NCBI RefSeq assembly: GCF_006088715.1
Contig: NZ_CP030771.1
Location: 9,856,001 to 9,920,000 of the forward strand
Reading direction: 5' to 3'
Source: Streptomyces sp. YIM 121038
Lineage (GTDB): Bacteria > Actinomycetota > Actinomycetes > Streptomycetales > Streptomycetaceae
Length of the DNA: 64,000 nt
The notes under the pieces were generated by a model. That model was not told the origin of the DNA, ran no database searches, and saw nothing but the letters and a program-made list of their open reading frames with translations. The position numbers were made by a program, and so were the translations under genes. Each line of letters starts with the position of its first letter. Within the stretch, counting starts at the first letter, position 1. This document shows positions 1-8,990 of this stretch, piece after piece.

Positions 1-385
1 GCCAGAAGGACAGCATGTTCAGGCGCGGGAAGGCCACGTCCGGGGCGCCGATCTGCAACGGCATGATCCAGTTCGCGAAGCCGGTGAACAACGGCATGGC
101 GAACATCAGGAGCATGATCGAACCGTGCATCGTGAAGGCCTGGTTGAACTGCTCGTTCGACATGATCTGCAGCCCGGGCCGGGCCAGCTCGGCCCGCATG
201 AACAGGGCCATCACACCGCCGACGATGAAGAAGACGAACGCGGTGACCAGGTACAGCGTCCCGATCCTCTTGTGGTCGGTGGTGGTCAGCCACTCCGTCC
301 ACGACGGCCGGTCCGCCTCGGCGGCCACCGGCAGCCCGCCCCGGGGCCGTGCGGCCGTCACCTGCTGTATCTGCGCCTCGTCCAC
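1..385 (-). CDS. ctaD: Cytochrome c oxidase subunit I, 5' part only
   Basis: This is the N-terminal 128 residues of the haem-copper oxidase catalytic subunit, an integral membrane protein of the aa3 respiratory chain. The translation carries the family signature [15 protein letters not shown], then the first transmembrane helix, then [16 protein letters not shown], which holds the low-spin haem ligand His, and [19 protein letters not shown]. The reading frame is closed by a stop just upstream of the GTG at 385, and GGAAGG sits about 10 nt before that GTG, so the start is well supported. The N-terminus ([14 protein letters not shown]) differs from what I remember of the housekeeping Streptomyces CtaD, so this may be a second paralogue. 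The rest lies outside the window. It is divergent from the adjacent GAF-type histidine kinase gene. Confidence 0.93.
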   Translation of the reverse strand, partial: MDEAQIQQVTAARPRGGLPVAAEADRPSWTEWLTTTDHKRIGTLYLVTAFVFFIVGGVMALFMRAELARPGLQIMSNEQFNQAFTMHGSIMLLMFAMPLFTGFANWIMPLQIGAPDVAFPRLNMLSFW

Positions 386-575
386 CGGACGGCGTCCTTC
401 CCTTGGTGCTCATGTCGTCGGCGGCCGGGAAGCGCCGTGCACACGGGGGGACGGGGCGGCGCTTCCCGGCCGCAGCCACATGATCGCCGGTGGGGCACGG
501 GGTCCTGCCAGGGCCGAACAGTCCCCGACCGGGTCCGCGGGTAGGGTCCAACGGCCCCTGTCCGCACGCCCTTGA

Positions 576-2360
<1,785 letters not shown>

Positions 2361-2379
2361 ACTCCCGTGCGCCCCTCGG

Positions 2380-3096
2380 CTAGCGCCGGGCGACCTGCTG
2401 CTCGCGCAGCCGCTCGGCGATCACCGCCGCCTGGACGCGGCGGCCGACGCCGAGCTTGGTCAGGATGGACGAGACCCGGTTCTTGATGGTCTTCTCGGCG
2501 AGGAACAGCCGGTCGGCGATCTGCCGGTTCGTCAGGCCCTCGCCGATCAGCGCCAGGATCTCCGCCTCGCGCGGTGAAAGGCGCTCCAGCTCCGGCGCGC
2601 GGGCGGGCTCGGGCTCCGGATCGCGCAGCCGCGCCATCACCCGGGCGGTCGCGCGCGGGTCGAGCATCGACGCCCCGCCCGCCACCGTCCGCACGGCGTG
2701 CACCAGGTCCGAGCCGTCGATCCGCTTGAGCACGTACCCGGCCGCGCCCGCCATGATCGCGTCGAACAGCGCCTCGTCGTCGTCGAACGACGTGAGCATC
2801 AGACAGGCGAGGTCCGGCATCCGGGCCCGCAGCTCCCGGCACACCTCCACGCCCGCGTGGTCGCCGCTGCCGCCCTCGCCGAGGCGTACGTCGAGGACCG
2901 CGACGTCCGGCCGGACGGCGGGGACGCGGGCGAGCGCCTCGGCGGCGTCCGAGGCCTCCCCGGCCACCACGATGTCGGGCTCGGCGTCCAGCAGGTCCCG
3001 TATGCCTCGCCGCACCACCTCGTGGTCGTCGAGGACGAAGACCCGCAGCGGCGAAACGGGCGCGGGAACGGTGTCGTTGTGTGTACGTGCTTCCAC
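2380..3096 (-). CDS. NarL/DevR-family response regulator
   Basis: A 238-residue DNA-binding response regulator. The receiver domain covers about residues 17-135, with the acidic pair D23/D24, phospho-acceptor D69 in VAVLDVRL, T102 in MLTSFDD and K124 in YVLKRID, so all catalytic positions are present. The C-terminal LuxR-type helix-turn-helix (about 171-235, LSPREAEILALIGEGLTNRQ) is complete. The sequence resembles DevR/OsdR regulators. It faces the GAF-type kinase gene tail to tail, so the two are probably partners although not co-transcribed. A short alternative frame overlaps the 5' end but has no support. Confidence 0.92.
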   Translation of the reverse strand: MEARTHNDTVPAPVSPLRVFVLDDHEVVRRGIRDLLDAEPDIVVAGEASDAAEALARVPAVRPDVAVLDVRLGEGGSGDHAGVEVCRELRARMPDLACLMLTSFDDDEALFDAIMAGAAGYVLKRIDGSDLVHAVRTVAGGASMLDPRATARVMARLRDPEPEPARAPELERLSPREAEILALIGEGLTNRQIADRLFLAEKTIKNRVSSILTKLGVGRRVQAAVIAERLREQQVARR

Positions 3097-3289
3097 GGAA
3101 GACCAGCGTACGGGCCGTGCGCCCGGTCCCCGGCACGAGGTGCGGGCACCCGGCGGCGGTCACCGGGAGGCCGATGCGGTGAGGCGCCTTCGCTGCGGGT
3201 GAACCCAGCGGTACACCCCCGCCGCAGTGGGTACGAGCCGTCCCGTACGGAACATCACCGAAGTGCCCTCGGAGCGAAAGGCGCTGGAC

Positions 3290-3664
3290 ATGATTCGGAA
3301 GCTGCAAGCGGTCGCGCTGGACTGTGCGGATCCGGTACGGCTCGCGACGTTCTACGCGGAGCTGCTCGGCGGCAGAGTGGTCGCGGATCCGGGGGACTCC
3401 GACTGGGTCGAAGTGCACGGGTTCGAGGGGACACCGCTGGCCTGCCAGCGCGTGGACGGCTACCGACCGCCCGAGTGGCCGGGCCAGCAGCACCCGCAAC
3501 AGCTCCACCTGGACTTCGACGTCGACGACCTCGAAGTGGAGGAGAAGCGGGCCCTGGGCCTCGGCGCCACGGTCCTTGAGCGGACGGACCAGCTCCGCCC
3601 GGAGGCCAACTGGCGTGTGTACGCGGACCCGGCAGGGCACCCGTTCTGCCTCTGCCTGCACTGA
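3290..3664 (+). CDS. VOC (glyoxalase/bleomycin-resistance fold) family protein
   Basis: A 124-residue single-domain vicinal-oxygen-chelate protein: it begins MIRKLQAVALDCADPVRLATF, the typical first strand and helix, and contains HLDFDVDDLE in the second beta-alpha repeat. The final segment, DPAGHPFCLCL, is the usual metal-ligand region, although the expected Glu is not obvious, so activity is uncertain. AAAGG lies 8 nt before the ATG at 3290; an upstream in-frame start at 3227 would add 21 residues without family similarity. Many Streptomyces carry such proteins of unknown substrate. It is followed by a strong hairpin and by convergent genes. Confidence 0.75.
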   Translation: MIRKLQAVALDCADPVRLATFYAELLGGRVVADPGDSDWVEVHGFEGTPLACQRVDGYRPPEWPGQQHPQQLHLDFDVDDLEVEEKRALGLGATVLERTDQLRPEANWRVYADPAGHPFCLCLH

Positions 3665-3686
3665 GCCCGCCCTCGCCCCTGGCCGC

Positions 3687-3720
3687 CCCGGCCGCGCGCG
3701 TCCTCGTCGGCGCGGCCGGG
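3687..3720. terminator. GC-rich hairpin between convergent genes
   Basis: CCCGGCCGCGC at 3687-3697 is complementary to GCGCGGCCGGG at 3710-3720, an 11-bp perfect stem with a 12-nt loop. It sits between the stops of the VOC gene and the convergent membrane-protein gene, so it can act as a bidirectional terminator. No U-tract is present, as usual in Streptomyces. Confidence 0.6.
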
Positions 3721-3732
3721 TGGTGACGGCGG

Positions 3733-4821
3733 CTAGTCGGCGCCGTGGGGCTCGGCGGCGTCCGGGCGGCGGCTCGCGCGCCACTCGCTGACCGCCGTCC
3801 AGCCCAGGCTGCCGACCACGCCGGTGTAGAGCGCGAGCCAGAAGTCGAAGGACGTCTCCGCGTCCAGCACGTGGTCCACGAACAGCAGGGTGACCACGCC
3901 GAGCAGCAGCAGCGTCCCGTACATCTTGCGGCGGGCCGCGCGCTCCTTCTTGCGGGGGCCGTCGGCGAGCCGGAGGGCGTAGACCTCGACGTCCCCGAAG
4001 ACGTCCTCGGCGTGCTCGCCGGGCACGGCGGCGAGGTGCTGCCGTGCTTCGCGCACGTGCCCGCGCGCCTCGGCCGCCGTCATGCCGTGCCGCCCGCGCA
4101 GCAGCCCGCCGAGCCGGTCGAGCCACGCGGCGTCGTCGCGCCCCGCGGGCGGGCGCCCCGCGAACCACCGGTCGACGACGCGCTCCGGTACGGCGAAGGC
4201 CCCCACGGCGCAGGCCGCGCACCCCGCCAGCAGGACCGGCACGGGCACGCTGAACAACTGCCCCTCGGGCACGGCGACCCCGACCCCGCCCCCGGCCGCG
4301 ATGACCGCGGGCACAGCGGCGGCGAAGGCGTACGCGCCCTTGAACCGCCCGGCGGACCGTGCCACGACGGCCACGGCGATCAGCCCGACGGCCAGGACGA
4401 CGGTGGTGACGCCCACGACGCCGGGCCAGCTCACGCCCGCCCACAGCCCGTCACGCACCCAGTCGATGGCGCACAGGATGGCACCGACCACCCCGAGCGT
4501 GCCGAACGCGGCGAGCAGCCGTTCGCCGGGAGTGAGGCCGTGGGTGTCGGTCCGCGCCCGGTACTCCTCGCTGACGCGTTCCTCGGCGACCGCGCGCGCG
4601 TACGCCTCCGGCGCGCCGAACAGGTCCCGGGCGGTGCGGCCTTCCTCGCGCACCAGCTCGTGGACCTCGGCGAGGACGTCGTCGGCGAGCCCCGCGGGCG
4701 CGTCGTGGTCGAGGACGAGGCGCAGCTCGACCGTCGCCGCCCAGTCCGCGTTCTCGTCGAGCTCCCAACGGAGGCTGTTCTTCCGCGTCTGCTTCTGTGA
4801 CTCGTGCTGTGACGTGGCCAC
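3733..4821 (-). CDS. HAAS-like signalling-domain membrane protein coupled to PadR
   Basis: A 362-residue membrane protein. An N-terminal cytoplasmic helical region of about 110 residues (beginning VATSQHESQKQTRK) precedes at least four hydrophobic segments around residues 100-210 (for example TLGVVGAILCAIDWV and VGVTTVVLAVGLIAVAVVA), then a cytoplasmic helical stretch, then two more hydrophobic segments near the C-terminus (LLLLGVVTLLFVDHVL and FWLALYTGVVGSLGW). Proteins with such HAAS/DUF1700-like helical domains are usually encoded directly behind PadR repressors. The GTG start at 4821 lies 2 nt after the PadR stop, with GAGGAG just before it, so the two are one operon. Function is unknown; a sensor or effector of the PadR switch is an inference. 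Confidence 0.7.
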   Translation of the reverse strand: MATSQHESQKQTRKNSLRWELDENADWAATVELRLVLDHDAPAGLADDVLAEVHELVREEGRTARDLFGAPEAYARAVAEERVSEEYRARTDTHGLTPGERLLAAFGTLGVVGAILCAIDWVRDGLWAGVSWPGVVGVTTVVLAVGLIAVAVVARSAGRFKGAYAFAAAVPAVIAAGGGVGVAVPEGQLFSVPVPVLLAGCAACAVGAFAVPERVVDRWFAGRPPAGRDDAAWLDRLGGLLRGRHGMTAAEARGHVREARQHLAAVPGEHAEDVFGDVEVYALRLADGPRKKERAARRKMYGTLLLLGVVTLLFVDHVLDAETSFDFWLALYTGVVGSLGWTAVSEWRASRRPDAAEPHGAD

Positions 4822-4823
4822 GG

Positions 4824-5180
4824 CTACTCCTCGTCCCCCGCACCGTCGGCGAGCGTGGCGACCCTGGCGGTGAACGCGTGCCACGCGGCCCGCTCCCGCC
4901 GCAGTCGCTGCCGCCCGGCCTCGGTGATCCGGTAGTACTTGCGCCCGGGCCCGCCCTCTCCCGCGCCCCACTCGATCTCGACGGCGCCTTCCTCTTCGAG
5001 GCGGCCGAGGGCGGGGTAGAGGGCGGCGGGCTTCACGCCGGTGAGTCCCGCGTCGGCGAGGCGGCTGAGCAGGGCGTACCCATAGCTCTTGGCCTCGCTG
5101 TCGAGGACTCCGAGAAGGCAGAGCGGCAGGGCCGCCCGGGTCCAGGCCGCCGTCCCAAGGGCTGCCGCGTGTGCTGCCAC
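4824..5180 (-). CDS. PadR-family transcriptional repressor
   Basis: A 118-residue winged-helix regulator. The family core is visible: LCLLGVLDSEAKSYGYALLSRL, then GVKPAALYPALGRLEEEGAV (recognition helix and wing) and GGPGRKYYRITEAGRQRL. It starts at GTG 5180 with GAGGAG about 8 nt upstream and is translationally coupled to the downstream membrane-protein gene. A near-palindrome about 25-50 bp upstream is a plausible autoregulatory operator. Ligand unknown. Confidence 0.88.
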   Translation of the reverse strand: MAAHAAALGTAAWTRAALPLCLLGVLDSEAKSYGYALLSRLADAGLTGVKPAALYPALGRLEEEGAVEIEWGAGEGGPGRKYYRITEAGRQRLRRERAAWHAFTARVATLADGAGDEE

Positions 5181-5203
5181 CGAGGTCGCTCCTCTGCTTC
5201 ACC

Positions 5204-5228
5204 GACTATTACGGAATCCAGAATAGTC
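5204..5228. promoter_or_regulatory. Inverted repeat upstream of padR, candidate operator
   Basis: GACTATT (5204-5210) and AATAGTC (5222-5228) form an inverted repeat with an 11-bp centre, 24-48 bp upstream of the padR GTG and in the only AT-rich stretch of this intergenic region. Position and symmetry suit PadR autorepression. No experimental consensus is known to me for this subgroup. Confidence 0.45.
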
Positions 5229-5267
5229 GAGGAGCTGAGTACCCGGACACGCACCCCCGCGCGGCGG

Positions 5268-6011
5268 CTACGCGGCCCGGCCGTCCCGCAGCCGGACCGC
5301 CGCGCGCCCGGTCGCGGGGTCACGCTCAAGCAGGACGTAGCGACTGAGGACGGCGAGGGCGACTATGCAGCCGCTCATCTCCAAACCCTCCTCCACGAGC
5401 GTGCCCAGCATGAGCACGACGCTGTGGCCGTTCTCGAGCGCCCAGCCGTTGAACGCCTCGGTCACCAGCGCCCCGCCGAGATACACCCCCAGCGCGCTCA
5501 GCACCCCGTTGCGCAGGTCGCGCGGGAGCTTGCGCGCCCACAGCACGGCGCAGACGGTGCCCGCCGCCGCGAGCAGTGCCCCGGGCAGCACCCAGGCGTG
5601 CGTGGGCAGCGCACCCCCGGCCCATTCCTTCCACGAGCGGCCGACCTCGCCGAGGCGCTCGTGCAACGACACCGTCTCGTCGATGCTGAGCAGCGCGGTC
5701 GCGGCGGCGAGGCCCAGCCACGACAGCCGCCCGGGGCGGGTGTCGCGCCCGCTGAGCAGTGCCGCGGTCAGCGCCACGCCCGCCACGGCCAACAGGAGCG
5801 TGCTGTTCCACCACGTGGCCAGATTGGCCTCGACGTCGACGTTCACCAACCTGCGGATGGTCGGGATGGAGTCGTAGTGGTTGTAGGCACGCGTACCGAG
5901 GTCGGCGAGGAGTAAGAACGCGGTGGCGCCCGCGGCGAACCACAGGACACGGTGGGCAGGCGGTCTCACGAGCTCACCGACGCGCTGGTCGTGGGTTTGT
6001 GTATCGGTCAT
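5268..6011 (-). CDS. Conserved hypothetical six-helix membrane protein
   Basis: A 247-residue protein starting MTDTQTHDQRV. About six hydrophobic segments are visible, beginning with VLWFAAGATAFLLLADLG. A polar conserved-looking stretch, LSIDETVSLHERLGEVG, lies mid-protein between helices, and EEGLEM occurs near a later helix; acidic and His residues in such places hint at a membrane enzyme or metal site, but I do not recognise the family. The ATG at 6011 has no clear Shine-Dalgarno sequence, so it may be leaderless. Leu33 is encoded by TTA (complement of 5913-5915), a codon that depends on bldA tRNA in Streptomyces. Confidence 0.7.
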   Translation of the reverse strand: MTDTQTHDQRVGELVRPPAHRVLWFAAGATAFLLLADLGTRAYNHYDSIPTIRRLVNVDVEANLATWWNSTLLLAVAGVALTAALLSGRDTRPGRLSWLGLAAATALLSIDETVSLHERLGEVGRSWKEWAGGALPTHAWVLPGALLAAAGTVCAVLWARKLPRDLRNGVLSALGVYLGGALVTEAFNGWALENGHSVVLMLGTLVEEGLEMSGCIVALAVLSRYVLLERDPATGRAAVRLRDGRAA

Positions 6012-6174
6012 GCGTACGGAGGCTAGCGGCTTGATCGGCGGACGAAGCGCCCGGGGCGCTCCGCGGGGTGCTGTTCCGGACAGAACTCCCGCGGCGGCGC
6101 GTGCGCGGTGAACTCGGTTCCCGTGCCGACTTATTGGATTGCCGCTGATCGGCACGGTCGGATAGGAAGCTCCC

Positions 6175-6720
6175 ATGTTGAGAGGGAACAAGGTCGGGCT
6201 CAGGGCCCGGCACGAGGACGACATGCCCGTCCTGCAGGCCGAACTCCACGACGACGTGGTCAACCAGGCCCGGTCCGACACCCGGCCGTGGCGGCCGATC
6301 ACGCCCGGCTCGAAGGAGTCGCCCTTCGCGGTGGACGACAAGGAGCAGCGTCACGCCGCCTTCTCCGTCGTGGAGTTGGAGGGCGGCACGCTGGTCGGCG
6401 ACGCGGTGCTGTGGAACATCGACCAGCACAACCGGTCCGCGCACATCGGCCTCGGACTGCTGCCGACCTCGCGCGGCAAGGGCTACGGCACGGACGTGGT
6501 CGGGGTCCTGTGTCACTACGGCTTCGTGGTGCGCGGCCTGCACCGCCTGCAGATCGAGACCCTGGCGGACAACCCCGCGATGCTGCGCTCCGCCGAGCGC
6601 AACGGCTTCGTCCGCGAGGGGGTGCTTCGCTCCTCGGCCTGGGTGATGGGCGAGTTCGTCGACGAGGTGCTGCTGGGCCTCCTCGTGCGGGACTGGAAGC
6701 CGGACCTCGCCTCGTCGTGA
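6175..6720 (+). CDS. GNAT acetyltransferase, RimJ/RimL type
   Basis: A 181-residue N-acetyltransferase. It begins MLRGNKVGLRARHEDD, the typical first strand, and shows the acetyl-CoA pyrophosphate loop in LGLLPTSRGKGYGTDVVGVL followed by HRLQIETLADNPAMLRSAE and NGFVREGVLR, hallmarks of RimJ/RimL-like enzymes. AGGAAG lies about 8 nt before the ATG. The substrate cannot be told; such genes act on protein N-termini, small amines or antibiotics. Confidence 0.88.
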   Translation: MLRGNKVGLRARHEDDMPVLQAELHDDVVNQARSDTRPWRPITPGSKESPFAVDDKEQRHAAFSVVELEGGTLVGDAVLWNIDQHNRSAHIGLGLLPTSRGKGYGTDVVGVLCHYGFVVRGLHRLQIETLADNPAMLRSAERNGFVREGVLRSSAWVMGEFVDEVLLGLLVRDWKPDLASS

Positions 6721-6858
6721 CCGATGAGGCCCGGGCCCGGCCCGGTGACGCTCAGAACGCGCCATTGGTGACCCGTGCGGCGGACACCGGGGTTGAGGGC
6801 GCGGGCCGTGGGGCACGGCTGTGCTCGACCGGGCACGGGAGAGGAAGGAGCCGGGGCG

Positions 6859-7908
6859 ATGGGCGACAGGGGCAGTGCTGGTGAGCGGGGTGCGCACGGC
6901 GGGGACGGGGGAGGTGCCGCACTCATCGACGCGGCGCTCGGCTTCGTGTTCCCGGCCGCGCTCAGGGCGGCCGCGCTCGCGCGCGTGGCCGACCACCTGG
7001 CCGACGGGCCGCGCGCGCCCGCGGAGTTGGCCGCCGCCACCGATACCGACCCGGCGGCCCTGACCCGGGTGCTCCGGCTGCTCGCCACGCGGGGCCTGTT
7101 CGGCGAGGACGAGCAGGGCCGCTTCCGCCTGGAGGCGGCAGGGCAGGCATTGCGGTCCGACGTCCCGGGCTCGGTGCGGGACGGGGTCCTCATGATCACC
7201 GACCGTACGTTCTGGCTCCCGGCGGGCCGGATGGACCACTGCCTGAGCACCGGCGGATCCGTCTTCGAGGAGATCTTCACCCGGCCGTTCTTCGACCACT
7301 TCGCCCAGGACGCCAAGACCGCGGCCGTCTTCCACGACGGCATGGCCGCCATGTCCGGCGTGGAGAACGGACCGATCGCCGGCTCCTACGACTTCCCGAA
7401 GACCGGCACCGTCGTGGACGTCGGCGGCGGCCAGGGCGGGTTCCTCGCCGCGATCCTGCGGGCCGGGCCGGGGCTCAGCGGTGTGCTGTACGACCGGGCC
7501 CACGTCGTGGCCGGGCACCGCCTCGCCGACGACGCGGCACTCGCCGGACGGTGGTCCACCGCGGAGGGTGACTTCTTCACCGACGTGCCCAAGGGCGACG
7601 TCGTCGTCCTCAAGCGCATCCTGCACGACTGGCAGGACGAGCAGTGCGTCCGCCTGCTGCGCGCCTGCCGCCGCGCGCTCGCCCCGGGCGGGCGGATCCT
7701 CGTGGTGGACGCGGTCATCGCACCCGACAACCGCCCCCATCAGGCCAAGGACCTGGACCTGTTGATGATGGCTTCGCTGGTGGGGCGTGAGCGCACGCAC
7801 GAGGACTTCCGCGCCGTGCTGGCCGAGGCGGGCCTGCGGCTGACCCGTGTCGTCCCCACTCCCACCGTCCTGAGCATCGTCGAGGCCCAGGCCGTGGACG
7901 ACGCGTAG
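6859..7908 (+). CDS. SAM-dependent O-methyltransferase (acetylserotonin/DmpM class)
   Basis: A 349-residue class I methyltransferase. The N-terminal dimerisation winged helix (about residues 20-90, with LARVADHLADGPRAPAELAA) is followed by the SAM-binding motif VVDVGGGQGGFLAAILRA, then GDFFTDVPKGDVVVLKRILHDW, which holds the usual catalytic His-Asp pair region, and LAPGGRILVVDAVI. It resembles polyketide and phenolic O-methyltransferases. A strong AGGAAGGAG precedes the ATG at 6859. No neighbouring biosynthetic genes identify its substrate, and the distance to the NRPS cluster makes a role there doubtful. Confidence 0.88.
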   Translation: MGDRGSAGERGAHGGDGGGAALIDAALGFVFPAALRAAALARVADHLADGPRAPAELAAATDTDPAALTRVLRLLATRGLFGEDEQGRFRLEAAGQALRSDVPGSVRDGVLMITDRTFWLPAGRMDHCLSTGGSVFEEIFTRPFFDHFAQDAKTAAVFHDGMAAMSGVENGPIAGSYDFPKTGTVVDVGGGQGGFLAAILRAGPGLSGVLYDRAHVVAGHRLADDAALAGRWSTAEGDFFTDVPKGDVVVLKRILHDWQDEQCVRLLRACRRALAPGGRILVVDAVIAPDNRPHQAKDLDLLMMASLVGRERTHEDFRAVLAEAGLRLTRVVPTPTVLSIVEAQAVDDA

Positions 7909-8037
7909 CCGACGGACGGCTCCCGGACGCGCGCGGCCGGGTGGGAGCATGCGCTGCACGAGCCCCTCGGGCACCGGGAGGTGACCCGGATCGACCCGAA
8001 ACCCGTGCGGACCACCGCCCCACTACCGTTGCTCCCC

Positions 8038-8300
8038 ATGACGGCACCCGACACGGACATCACCGAGGACTTGATCCGGGATCTGCTGCGTGCACACCAC
8101 CCGGACCTGGCGGACCGCCCCCTGAAGCTCGGCGCGCGTGGCTGGGACAACCAAGTGTGGCGGCTCGGCGACGACCTCGCCGTCAGGATGCCCTGGGCGA
8201 CGCGGACGCGGCCGTCAGCCTCGCCGCCTCCCTGACCGCCCTCCACCGCCCCGCCCCCGACGGGGCGCCCGAGGGCCGCGACCGCGGGCGGCGGGTGGCA
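8038..8300 (+). pseudogene. Remnant of an aminoglycoside phosphotransferase-like gene
   Basis: The first 50 codons read as an APH-family N-terminus (ITEDLIRDLLRAHHPDLA, then KLGARGWDNQVWRLGDDL and AVRMPW), which covers the glycine-rich and early nucleotide-binding strands. The frame then runs into nonsense and stops at 8235. In another frame from about 8190 the sequence reads GDADAAVSLAASLTALHRPA and GAPEGRDRGR, which matches the segment of intact family members just before the catalytic loop. The kinase core between the two pieces and the whole C-terminal half are missing, so an internal deletion with frameshift has destroyed the gene. It abuts the convergent ATPase gene. Confidence 0.7.
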
Positions 8301-8332
8301 CCCGACCCGGACGGGGCGCCGGGACCTGAGGC

Positions 8333-8842
8333 TCAGGGCAGGGGGAGTTCGGCCAGGACGGTCGTGCCCGTGCGGGAGGGGCGGATCGTGGTGTGGGCGG
8401 CGTAGGCCTCCACGAGGGCGAGGCCGCGGCCGGACTCGGCGTGCAGGAGGTCCGCCGTGGCGTCGTCCGGCGCGGTGGTCTGCCGGTCGGCGCGGCGCGT
8501 CACCCGGCGGTGCCAGCAGCCGGTGTCGTGGACCTCGACGCGCAGGACGCCGGTCAGGAGACGCAGCCGCAGGGTGACACGGGGGCTGCCGCTGTGCAGT
8601 ATGACATTTGTGACCAGCTCAGTGACGACGAGCGCCAGCGCCTCGCGGGTGGCGGCATCGAGGCGCCAGGCCCGCGCGGACGTCGTCGCCAAGCGGCGCA
8701 GGGCCGGAGCCGCGGCGGCGGTGGCCGCCAGCGTGGCCAGCGACTCGCGGTGCACGGTGGCCGGGCCAGCGGGCGCCGCGGGCGCGGGCGGGATCGCACC
8801 GGTGCCCGTTCGGGACGGTTGCGCGTACTGGGCGGTGATCAT
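8333..8842 (-). CDS. RsbW-like ATP-binding (anti-sigma/HATPase_c_2) protein
   Basis: A 169-residue GHKL-fold protein. The N box reads LALVVTELVTNVILHSG and the G1 region VEVHDTG; the last ATP-lid segment is ESGRGLALVEAYAAH. Such stand-alone proteins are abundant in Streptomyces as serine kinases or anti-sigma-factor switches. The ATG at 8842 has GGGAGGA four nt upstream. It is divergent from the LAL regulator, with a shared 148-bp promoter region. Confidence 0.85.
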   Translation of the reverse strand: MITAQYAQPSRTGTGAIPPAPAAPAGPATVHRESLATLAATAAAAPALRRLATTSARAWRLDAATREALALVVTELVTNVILHSGSPRVTLRLRLLTGVLRVEVHDTGCWHRRVTRRADRQTTAPDDATADLLHAESGRGLALVEAYAAHTTIRPSRTGTTVLAELPLP

Positions 8843-8990
8843 GCGGTCCTCCCGCTGCCGTGCCCGGAGCCTCGCATCACGGGCGCTTAGCACGCTGTCA
8901 ACCACGGCAGGCGAAAAGCAATCAGTGCCGGGCGAAATACGGATACGCAAAGAAGGCCGGAAGGCCTGGTAGACGGCGTACAGGAGCAGC

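Noticed and set aside
3227..3289. Upstream start for the VOC protein at 3227
   Set aside because: No ribosome binding site and no family similarity in the extra residues.
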